Assembly: GCA_013215525.1 (NCBI GenBank) | Contig: JABSQY010000046.1 | Location: 1 to 12,926 of the forward strand | DNA: 12,926 nt | Direction: 5' to 3' | DNA from: Nanoarchaeales archaeon | GTDB taxonomy: Archaea > Nanobdellota > Nanobdellia > Woesearchaeales > UBA583 | Shown: one piece after another, positions 7,010 through 12,262 of the stretch | Position numbering within the stretch: the stretch's first letter is position 1 | Layout of the letters: the number at the start of each line of letters is the position of its first letter | Made by a program: the position numbers and the translations under genes | The notes under the pieces: model-generated | The model's database searches: none | What the model was told of the DNA's origin: nothing | Seen by the model: the letters and a program-made list of their open reading frames with translations, nothing else

Positions 7010-7513
7010 TTATTCACCAATTAATTCCACAGCATAATCATACTTAAATTCTTCAAGTACATTTAATACATCAAATTCTTTAATTATAGTTTGAAATTCT
7101 GATTTGAATTTCTGTAATTCTTCATTTAAATCTTCTAAATCTTTTGATGCAAATCCTACAATAAAATCATATTTTCCTAAAGTTTTTCCACCATAAATAA
7201 TATATTTATTTTCAACAATATATTTTCTTAATTCATCTTCCCTGTCTTGCGTAAAGTTTACTAAGTTTAAATAGATTGCAGTATATAATGGAAATCCTAT
7301 TTTTTGTGGATTTGTAATTATCCCATAAGAAAAAATTTCTTCTTTTTCCATTTTTGCTAATCTATATCTTATTGTATCTAAAGGAATTCTTGTTTTTCTT
7401 GAAATGTCTGCTAAAGACATTCTACAATTTTCATTTAAACACATCAAGATTGCTTTATCTTTACTATCTAATTTAATATTTGACTTTGAAGTGATTTGAC
7501 CAAATTTTACCAT
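7010..7513 (-). CDS. Lrp/AsnC-family transcriptional regulator
   Basis: This is a single-copy, 167-residue Lrp-type protein of normal length. The HTH domain is LDSKDKAILMCLNENCRMSLADISRKTRIPLDTIRYRLAKMEKEEI (about 15-60), with recognition helix PLDTIRYRLAKMEK. A strand hinge leads to the RAM effector domain (about 75-160), carrying the family's Gly-Lys-Tyr-Asp turn GKYDFIVGF (113-121). Such proteins form dimers or octamers and respond to amino acids or other small molecules. It lies 50 bp upstream of the ABC exporter on the same strand. A TATA box is centred 26 bp ahead of the ATG and is enclosed by nested inverted repeats, consistent with autoregulation. Effector and targets are unknown. Confidence 0.93.
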   Translation of the reverse strand: MVKFGQITSKSNIKLDSKDKAILMCLNENCRMSLADISRKTRIPLDTIRYRLAKMEKEEIFSYGIITNPQKIGFPLYTAIYLNLVNFTQDREDELRKYIVENKYIIYGGKTLGKYDFIVGFASKDLEDLNEELQKFKSEFQTIIKEFDVLNVLEEFKYDYAVELIGE

Positions 7514-7567
7514 AATATTAGTAATTATCTGAACTATTTAAACTTTCGTTAGATAATCATGGTAAAA
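7505..7567. promoter_or_regulatory. lrp promoter enclosed by nested inverted repeats
   Basis: The TATA box atttaaa (7536-7542) is 26 bp upstream of the lrp ATG. Around it are inner arms attatct (7524-7530) and agataat (7551-7557), and outer arms ttttaccat (7505-7513) and atggtaaaa (7559-7567). All arms are perfect complements. The inner pair is centred on the TATA box. The outer left arm includes the lrp start codon. The arrangement suits autorepression by an Lrp-type dimer or octamer, which is an inference. Confidence 0.5.
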
Positions 7568-7580
7568 ACTTATTGAAAGT

Positions 7581-7588
7581 TTTAAATA
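7581..7588 (+). promoter_or_regulatory. TATA box of the 120-residue protein gene
   Basis: tttaaata is centred 26.5 bp upstream of ATG 7611 but only 11.5 bp upstream of ATG 7596. This supports 7611 as the start of a leaderless gene. Confidence 0.6.
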
Positions 7589-7610
7589 AAATTGTATGTA
7601 TGTAATTACT

Positions 7611-7973
7611 ATGCCACCAAGCGGATTTAATAAATGTGCAATCAATGGATTGCTAGAATTTGTAAAAGCAAATTATGAAAGTGTTGCAGATAAATATTCA
7701 CATGAATCAATGTCTGAAAGAGATTTTTTAAATAAAATATCTTATGAATTAGAAAAAAATGTTCGTTTAAAAATATCTGAAAACTTTGAAAATACTGATA
7801 AAATGAAAAAAGGTATAGATGGTTTAGCAATTTTTATTAGTGAGTGTTTTAGAGATTTAGCTAAAGAGATTGACGATGGGAAAGATAAATATAATCGTCC
7901 AGTTATCGATGGAAAAGCAATTGATAAAGAACTTAACCAGATAGGTGACTATTTAGATAAGTTTAGAATATAA
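7611..7973 (+). CDS. Hypothetical small alpha-helical protein
   Basis: I do not recognise a domain. The product from ATG 7611 is 120 residues, starting MPPSGFNKCAINGLLEFVKANYESV. It is rich in charged residues and predicted mostly helical (INGLLEFVKANYE, ERDFLNKISYELEKNVRLKISE, GLAIFISECFRDLAKEI, AIDKELNQIGDYLDKF). There is no signal peptide or membrane span, so it should be cytoplasmic. The longer reading from ATG 7596 adds MYVIT but would place the start too close to the TATA box. The gene diverges from lrp with its own promoter and converges on the KH gene. Codon use matches its neighbours, so it looks like a real conserved-type gene of unknown role. Confidence 0.7.
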   Translation: MPPSGFNKCAINGLLEFVKANYESVADKYSHESMSERDFLNKISYELEKNVRLKISENFENTDKMKKGIDGLAIFISECFRDLAKEIDDGKDKYNRPVIDGKAIDKELNQIGDYLDKFRI

Positions 7974-8013
7974 TTATTTTATAATTATTATTTAAATATA
8001 TATTTTTAAGAAT

Positions 8014-8022
8014 AAAAAAAAA
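8014..8022 (-). terminator. T9 tract downstream of the KH gene
   Basis: Nine A on the plus strand (T9 on the minus strand) lie 30 bases past the KH-gene stop. They are preceded by a short hairpin, ttgac (8038-8042) and gtcaa (8046-8050), with a three-base loop. This fits archaeal T-tract termination. Confidence 0.4.
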
Positions 8023-8051
8023 TTATTAATTTAATTTTGACAAAGTCAAGA

Positions 8052-8591
8052 TTACATAAGTCCAGTATCCATCTTATTTCTATTTCTTTCAAGAAATCCA
8101 TAAAATGATTTGTGAGATGAACCACTAATTAACATATCTAATGCTTCGTGAACAAGCATAATATTTTCATAAGGTCCAATTGTTGATACAATTGAATCGT
8201 TAACTGCAACAGAACATTTAGTAATTTCTTCAATTAATCTTCTTGTTCCACCTTCTTTTCCTATAATTCTTCCCATTACAATTTTTAATCTTTTATGGTC
8301 TTTAACTTGCGTCTTTACATCAATAGAATCTAATACAAAATTTTCATCTCGTAATTCTAGTGCTGCTGTTGGTGAGTGTCCATAATTGATTGCGTGAATT
8401 ACATTTGATAATACATAATTATCAACTGCTTCTCCATCTTCTACAACAACTTCACCAGTATTTGAGTTAATATCTAATTTACATTTAAATACTTCTTCAA
8501 ACTGCTTTTTTTGACTTCCTTGTTTTCCAATGAAAACTGGAATTCTATCTTTTTCTAAATAATATCTGTCTGTTCCTAACATGTCGCTCAT
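8052..8591 (-). CDS. Double-KH-domain RNA-processing protein (archaeal Dim2/Pno1 type)
   Basis: The 179-residue protein has two KH domains. KH1 carries IPVFIGKQGSQKKQFEEVFKCKL, with GxxG loop GKQG at 22-25. KH2 carries MGRIIGKEGGTRRLIEEITKCSVAV, with GKEG at 111-114. The C-terminal IGPYENIMLVHEALDMLISGSSHKSFYGFLERNR is the hallmark tail of the archaeal homologue of eukaryotic Dim2/Pno1. Those proteins bind near the 3' end of small-subunit rRNA and take part in ribosome maturation. The gene is single, with about 170 bp upstream. Unlike most genes here it has no strong TATA box at -26; tttaaa at 8662-8667 would give a leader of roughly 45 bases with a near-palindrome at 8612-8629. ATG 8591 is chosen; ATG at codon 4 is possible. 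Confidence 0.88.
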   Translation of the reverse strand: MSDMLGTDRYYLEKDRIPVFIGKQGSQKKQFEEVFKCKLDINSNTGEVVVEDGEAVDNYVLSNVIHAINYGHSPTAALELRDENFVLDSIDVKTQVKDHKRLKIVMGRIIGKEGGTRRLIEEITKCSVAVNDSIVSTIGPYENIMLVHEALDMLISGSSHKSFYGFLERNRNKMDTGLM

Positions 8592-8732
8592 TTTTATTTT
8601 GGGTGTGATCGTTAATTTCTAAGAATTAATCTTTATCATAGTAATAAAAAAGATAAAATCGTTTAAAAACTTGTTTATGAATTTTTTCGTAGAAAATAGT
8701 ACAACTATAGGCATTTCAAATGTTTTATTTAG

Positions 8733-8765
8733 AAAAAAAATAATAATTTTTCAATGAAAAATTAT
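8733..8765 (-). terminator. Hairpin plus T8 terminator after the lipoprotein gene
   Basis: A perfect 10-bp stem, ataatttttc (8743-8752) and gaaaaattat (8756-8765), with a three-base loop overlaps the lipoprotein stop codon. On the minus strand it is followed by a T8 run (8740-8733). This is a classic intrinsic-terminator shape at the end of the membrane-protein/lipoprotein operon. Confidence 0.6.
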
Positions 8766-9757
8766 CTTTGTAAATGTTCAATAGTAATGTCAGTTGAAAT
8801 TCTATCAAAGTACTCGTAATCTAAAGTAATTTTAATTGGCTTTTCGAATTCTTCTAATCCACTTGTATCTTGACTACAAATAACAGTTGCTCTATTATCA
8901 TATAATGTTACACTATTATCATTTCCACAATCTAATCCATTGATTCCTGTAGTTACATCAAATATAACTTTGTTTTGTCTTGCTCTTGAGTTTGATGATG
9001 TAGGTAATTCTCCATGAATTTTACAATTAGGTCCGATTGAACCTGATTCATATAATGTTGAAGTTGCCTGTTTAGGATTGTGTACAATATCAAATTGGAA
9101 AGTAATTTTACTTGCCCCTGAAGGGTATTGTTTAACATTTTCAACAGATAATGGACCACCAGAACTTGCAACATTCCTGTTACCTTCTAAGTCACAAATT
9201 TTTAAATCTTCATCAACATATGAAGAAGTATCTCCACTAACACATAAGTTAGTTGATGCTCTTGTTTGATAAGGATAACAAATATTTGCAATTAATCTTT
9301 CAGTTGTACTTCCTAAAACTTCACCAGAATATTTTAAGTTTGAAAAGATTACATATTGAAATCTACCATCAAGTGTGTTTGAACCTTGTACTTTATATCC
9401 ATCTAATTGAGGAATAAATTTTGATGATTCAACTAAGTTATATACAGATTTATCAATTCCTGCTAAAGATACATATCCTGTATTTTCTGCAATGTCTGCT
9501 TCACCTTCATTTTTAATTAATAATCTAACTGCAAATGTTTCCATACCTTGATCTCTGATTTTTTCAGGTGGTGCACTTTTCTCAAAAGAAAATGATAAAG
9601 CGTCTGAACCTCCATTAAATGAAGAAGATGGATTAAATCCACTTGAACTTCCAGATGTTGAACTTGAACTTCCACCAGATGAACATCCAGCAAGTAATAA
9701 CATACTTGCCGCAATTGTAACTGTACTAATTTTTTTTAAATTTAATTTTAATTTCAT
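8762..9757 (-). CDS. Secreted lipoprotein with Ser/Gly linker and six cysteines
   Basis: From ATG 9757 the 331-residue product begins MKLKLNLKKISTVTIAASMLLLAGCSSG, a lipoprotein signal with Lys-rich start, hydrophobic core and lipobox LAGC (Cys25). A low-complexity Ser/Gly linker (about 26-50) follows. The rest is probably beta-rich: APPEKIRDQGMETFAVRLLIKNEGEADI resembles the Ig-like/CARDB style of archaeal surface proteins. Six cysteines (160, 172, 188, 245, 277, 294) could form three disulfides, and ICYPYQTRASTNLC resembles a motif I recall from DPANN surface proteins. Function is unknown. ATG 9757 is preferred over 9766: ggatgat, lying in the end of the upstream gene, makes a Shine-Dalgarno-like site for it, and the genes are then one base apart. 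It should be anchored on the outer face of the membrane. Confidence 0.8.
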   Translation of the reverse strand: MKLKLNLKKISTVTIAASMLLLAGCSSGGSSSSTSGSSSGFNPSSSFNGGSDALSFSFEKSAPPEKIRDQGMETFAVRLLIKNEGEADIAENTGYVSLAGIDKSVYNLVESSKFIPQLDGYKVQGSNTLDGRFQYVIFSNLKYSGEVLGSTTERLIANICYPYQTRASTNLCVSGDTSSYVDEDLKICDLEGNRNVASSGGPLSVENVKQYPSGASKITFQFDIVHNPKQATSTLYESGSIGPNCKIHGELPTSSNSRARQNKVIFDVTTGINGLDCGNDNSVTLYDNRATVICSQDTSGLEEFEKPIKITLDYEYFDRISTDITIEHLQR

Positions 9758-9758
9758 T

Positions 9759-10352
9759 TTAATCATCCTTTCCTATATAGAAAATAAATAAACCAAATAC
9801 TATCAGAATATATAGTAATGGGTCTGTAAAGAATTCAGAGATTCCTCCACCAGTTCCACCAAATCCATCCCATCCAAATCCTCTTGCGAAATAGTAAATT
9901 ACAACTAGTAATCCTACTGCTCCAAGGATTAAACGTATGGTTTTCTGATCTTTTTCATCATCACCAAGAATTTTCATCAAGTCTACTCCAAGCATTGCTG
10001 CTACTAGATATAGAGCTAAAATCCCTATTGAGAATGCCGTAACTCCTGGAAATAATGACATCATTAAATCTCCTATACTACAATCACCATTTATAGCGTG
10101 ACCTCCACCATAAATCCCACAATAACTCTCATTAGAGATAGGGAATGCTATAGCGAAAAGAGAAAACACTAATGCGATTATTACTTTTGCTGATTTTTTA
10201 TCCTCAAATAATTTTACATTTTTAAGTGCTGCAAATATTACAGTGTAAATTATTAAAAAAGGAAAAACATATGCAAACCAATCATTTGTTTCAAGAGTAC
10301 TAAGAAATCCGTAGAAATCTAAGTCACTTAACCAATTACTTATTGAAGCCAT
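9759..10352 (-). CDS. Five-span membrane protein, short paralogue
   Basis: This is a 197-residue polytopic membrane protein with about five hydrophobic spans (27-45, 55-72, 101-122, 138-157, 178-194). An external-looking loop has two cysteines (78 and 91). It is clearly related to the protein encoded at 10545-11429: both start with a W-L-S motif, share FPFLxxY in span 1 followed by VxLF, share LFP/MFP plus LxLYxVxAMxGxD in span 3, and end with a DPxxxxxIVF span. The motif style is like small multi-pass proteins recurrent in DPANN genomes, whose role I do not know. It is followed directly by the lipoprotein gene in one operon, suggesting they act together at the membrane. It has its own promoter with a strong inverted repeat upstream. 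Confidence 0.8.
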   Translation of the reverse strand: MASISNWLSDLDFYGFLSTLETNDWFAYVFPFLIIYTVIFAALKNVKLFEDKKSAKVIIALVFSLFAIAFPISNESYCGIYGGGHAINGDCSIGDLMMSLFPGVTAFSIGILALYLVAAMLGVDLMKILGDDEKDQKTIRLILGAVGLLVVIYYFARGFGWDGFGGTGGGISEFFTDPLLYILIVFGLFIFYIGKDD

Positions 10353-10376
10353 ATAACAAAAATAGTAAAATTTAAA

Positions 10377-10422
10377 TTTATAAAACTTTGTTAACTATAT
10401 AAATGGTTACAAGTTAACAAAG
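10377..10422 (-). promoter_or_regulatory. Promoter region with 10-bp inverted repeat around a TATA box
   Basis: TATA-like tttataaa (10377-10384) is 28.5 bp from the ATG at 10352. Directly upstream, perfect arms ctttgttaac (10386-10395) and gttaacaaag (10413-10422) enclose 17 bases that start with a second TATA-like element, tatataaa (10396-10403). Each arm holds the self-complementary GTTAAC. This looks like an operator controlling the membrane-protein/lipoprotein operon; the regulator is unknown. Confidence 0.55.
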
Positions 10423-10535
10423 GATTATAAAAAATGATGAGTTTTCTTGACTTTGGTATCACTTTATAAAATTAAAACCTAATAAAATGACAAATAAAGA
10501 CATATTTAGTACAAATTATTATAATATAGATTTAG

Positions 10536-10541
10536 AAAAAA
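10536..10541 (-). terminator. T6 tract after the long membrane-protein gene
   Basis: A6 on the plus strand (T6 on the minus strand) lies three bases past the stop at 10545-10547. This is compatible with archaeal T-tract termination separating this gene from the promoter of the next one. Confidence 0.35.
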
Positions 10542-10544
10542 TAA

Positions 10545-11429
10545 TTACTTTTCCCAAGATTCACCAGGATGTTTTTTCTCCCATTTTTTTTTATTTGATT
10601 CAAATCCAGAGGAAGAAATATCTTGTAACCTTGAATCATAATCTGGTAATAATTTGCCATTATTTCTTTCTTTATATCCTTCAAGAGTTTCATTTTGTTC
10701 ATTTAAATCTCTTTGTAGTATTTTCTTTTCCTCACCATCAGAGTTTACCCAAGTTAACATTAAAGTAAATACTATTATTACAAAAGTTATAGGGTCTATG
10801 AAATAATTTAATATAAAAGTATCACCACCATCCACTATAAAATTTAAAGTTACAATAAATAAAATAAATGCGTATCCTGCCATATGTATTATTAAAAATA
10901 CAATTGCTAATATCATAAATATTACAGCAATTATTACACTTATTATTCCAGAACCATCAAATGGATTATAGTCCCATGCGCCAAATGCAAGTCCAACATA
11001 AAATATTACAAGACCAAGCGCAATCCCTGCAACAGTTAATGCTCCGAATGCTGATGTTTTTTTATCAAAAGCTCCTCTGAAAAAATCTTTCCCAATCATT
11101 GCTCCAACTACATATAATCCAAGTATAACTATTGTTATTGAAGATATATTTGGAAACATTAATCCCATTAGTACTCCTATTGTATAACCAGATGGAAGAG
11201 GATAATAAACTGCAAATAATGACATAGAAACACTTACTACAAAGACTGATGCTTTGTTTAGAATTGTACCATGTCTAAATAAAGATACTTTTTTAGAACC
11301 TAGCACTGTATAGAATAAAGCATACACTAAAAGAAAAGGAAATACGAAATCATAATAATTTCCATTTAATAAATCTATCAAAAGGTCTTTTGGAGAAAAG
11401 TTCGATAGCCAATCAGTTATGCTTACCAT
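10545..11429 (-). CDS. Multi-span membrane protein, long paralogue
   Basis: The 294-residue protein has about seven hydrophobic stretches (26-44, 60-77, 86-112, 126-150, 161-182, 185-199, 210-228). A charged cytoplasmic-type tail follows, ending in KKKWEKKHPGESWEK. It is a paralogue of the 197-residue protein at 9759-10352, with the same opening (SITDWLS versus SISNWLS), VFPFLLVY, VLMGLMFP, LGLYVVGAMIGKD and IDPITFVIIVF. Two spans (about 161-199) and the tail are extra, inserted before the last shared span. I do not recognise a function. It has its own TATA box, tatataaa at 11451-11458, 25.5 bp before the ATG, so it is probably leaderless. Same-strand position next to its paralogue and the lipoprotein suggests one surface complex. 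Confidence 0.8.
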   Translation of the reverse strand: MVSITDWLSNFSPKDLLIDLLNGNYYDFVFPFLLVYALFYTVLGSKKVSLFRHGTILNKASVFVVSVSMSLFAVYYPLPSGYTIGVLMGLMFPNISSITIVILGLYVVGAMIGKDFFRGAFDKKTSAFGALTVAGIALGLVIFYVGLAFGAWDYNPFDGSGIISVIIAVIFMILAIVFLIIHMAGYAFILFIVTLNFIVDGGDTFILNYFIDPITFVIIVFTLMLTWVNSDGEEKKILQRDLNEQNETLEGYKERNNGKLLPDYDSRLQDISSSGFESNKKKWEKKHPGESWEK

Positions 11430-11450
11430 AGTAAAAATACATCTTGATAA

Positions 11451-11458
11451 TATATAAA
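11451..11458 (-). promoter_or_regulatory. TATA box of the long membrane-protein gene
   Basis: tatataaa (TTTATATA on the minus strand) is centred 25.5 bp upstream of ATG 11429, implying a leaderless transcript. Confidence 0.6.
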
Positions 11459-11496
11459 GATTTGTTATATTTTAAGTGAATTATAAACATTTTGTT

Positions 11497-11711
11497 TTTT
11501 CTGTCTCACTGTGTGGAGTTTCCATATTGTGCCAATAGCACTAAAATTAAGACACTATCCAATATAGCGATGCTATAAATTGGGCGTCTGAATTTCAGCA
11601 CTCTTGACAAAATATGAAAACGAAGTTTTAATTGAAATGAAAATTGGCTTCGCTGATGTTCATGATATCTCGTTTTTGTTTATTAGTGGAAAAGAAGAAA
11701 GTAAAAATTAA
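11497..11711 (+). other. Compositionally odd intergenic block, possible gene relic or ncRNA
   Basis: This block sits within the gene-free stretch 11430-11816. Bases 11501-11600 contain 39 G/C by my count, well above the flanks. A hairpin is visible at 11559-11583: ccaa plus tatagc, loop gat, gctata, two-base bulge, ttgg. One plus-strand frame (11592-11711) gives a protein-like stretch, ISALLTKYENEVLIEMKIGF then ADVHDISFLFISGKEESKN. Upstream in the same frame, stretches such as FHIVPIALKLRHYPI are broken by stops at 11514-11591 (for example 11589-11591). I recognise no family. It could be a decayed foreign gene or a structured RNA; neither is proven. Confidence 0.25.
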
Positions 11712-11816
11712 AAAGTATAAGAATTTAGTTATTGTATTATGTAATATTTAAAAATATAATTTTAGAAATAAGTGTGAAATTTGTGTTGTATTAAAATAAA
11801 TAGAAATAACTTAAAA

Positions 11817-12059
11817 TTATTTCTTCTTTTTCGCCGCTTGTTTAGCAGGTTTCTTTTTCATTAGATTATCTTCAATGTCGTGAAGAATTCTATCTTCTTG
11901 CATTAAAGTTTTTCTAACTAATTTCTCAATGTTTGTATCGATACTTTTAATGTATCTTTGTGTTGAGATCACTTGTTTCAATGAGTAAATTAAAACTAAC
12001 ATCATTGCTAAAATCGTCCAAAACATTACGTATAGTAAAAAACTTGTACTTTGTTCCAT
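11817..12059 (-). CDS. Small single-pass membrane protein with coiled coil and Lys-rich tail
   Basis: The 80-residue protein has one membrane span (about 7-28, FLLYVMFWTILAMMLVLIYSLK) and then an amphipathic, probably coiled-coil, segment (about 30-66, with regularly spaced Ile/Leu). A very basic tail, KKKPAKQAAKKKK, follows. The tail should be cytoplasmic by the positive-inside rule and could contact membrane or nucleic acid. No family is recognised. TATA-like tttaaa at 12082-12087 is 25.5 bp before the ATG, so it is leaderless. It lies on the same strand as the two polytopic proteins and the lipoprotein, separated from them by the odd block, so membership of the same system is only suggested. 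Confidence 0.75.
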   Translation of the reverse strand: MEQSTSFLLYVMFWTILAMMLVLIYSLKQVISTQRYIKSIDTNIEKLVRKTLMQEDRILHDIEDNLMKKKPAKQAAKKKK

Positions 12060-12081
12060 AACAAGTTTTGAATTTTAACTA

Positions 12082-12087
12082 TTTAAA
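12082..12087 (-). promoter_or_regulatory. TATA box of the 80-residue membrane-protein gene
   Basis: tttaaa is centred 25.5 bp upstream of ATG 12059, in the same spacing class as the other leaderless genes here. Confidence 0.5.
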
Positions 12088-12140
12088 GGATTTGTTATAA
12101 TCATATAGAGATAAAAGATAATAAATTACAAACATTTAAA

Positions 12141-12148
12141 ATATAAAA
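12141..12148 (+). promoter_or_regulatory. TATA box of tRNA-Arg
   Basis: atataaaa is centred 25.5 bp upstream of the first tRNA base (12170), as expected for an archaeal tRNA promoter. Confidence 0.55.
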
Positions 12149-12169
12149 TCAATAAATATTATTATTGAT

Positions 12170-12244
12170 GGCCTCATAGTCTAGTCTGGATATGACATCA
12201 CCCTCCTAAGGTGAGGATCGGGAGTTCGAATCTCCCTGGGGTCG
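12170..12244 (+). tRNA. tRNA-Arg, anticodon CCT
   Basis: A full 75-nt cloverleaf is present. The acceptor GGCCTCA (12170-12176) pairs with TGGGGTC (12237-12243), including two G-T pairs; the discriminator is G12244. The D arm is GTC/GAC with GG at 12188-12189. The anticodon stem TCACC/GGTGA encloses loop CTCCTAA, with T33 at 12204 and anticodon CCT at 12205-12207, which reads AGG. The T arm is GGGAG, TTCGAAT, CTCCC. CCA is not encoded and there is no intron. A T6 run begins one base after the discriminator base. Confidence 0.95.
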
Positions 12245-12245
12245 C

Positions 12246-12262
12246 TTTTTTAATTAAAAAAA
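12246..12262. terminator. Symmetric T/A tract serving tRNA-Arg and the convergent lrp gene
   Basis: T6 (12246-12251), aatt, A7 (12256-12262) is nearly self-complementary, so each strand shows a T run. It immediately follows the tRNA and overlaps the last codons and stop (12250-12252) of the convergent regulator gene. It fits T-tract termination in both directions. Confidence 0.5.

Noticed and set aside
10434..10469. Tiny plus-strand frame after tatataaa (MMSFLDFGITL)
   Set aside because: Only eleven codons with no supporting signal; the TATA element is better explained by the minus-strand operon.
10487..10768. Plus-strand 93-codon frame starting between the two membrane-protein genes
   Set aside because: Most of it is antisense to the charged tail of the long membrane protein; no domain, no well-placed TATA box.
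11559..11711. C/D box or H/ACA guide RNA
   Set aside because: I could not find properly spaced C/D boxes or an ACA with a kink-turn hairpin on either strand; the hairpin alone is not enough.
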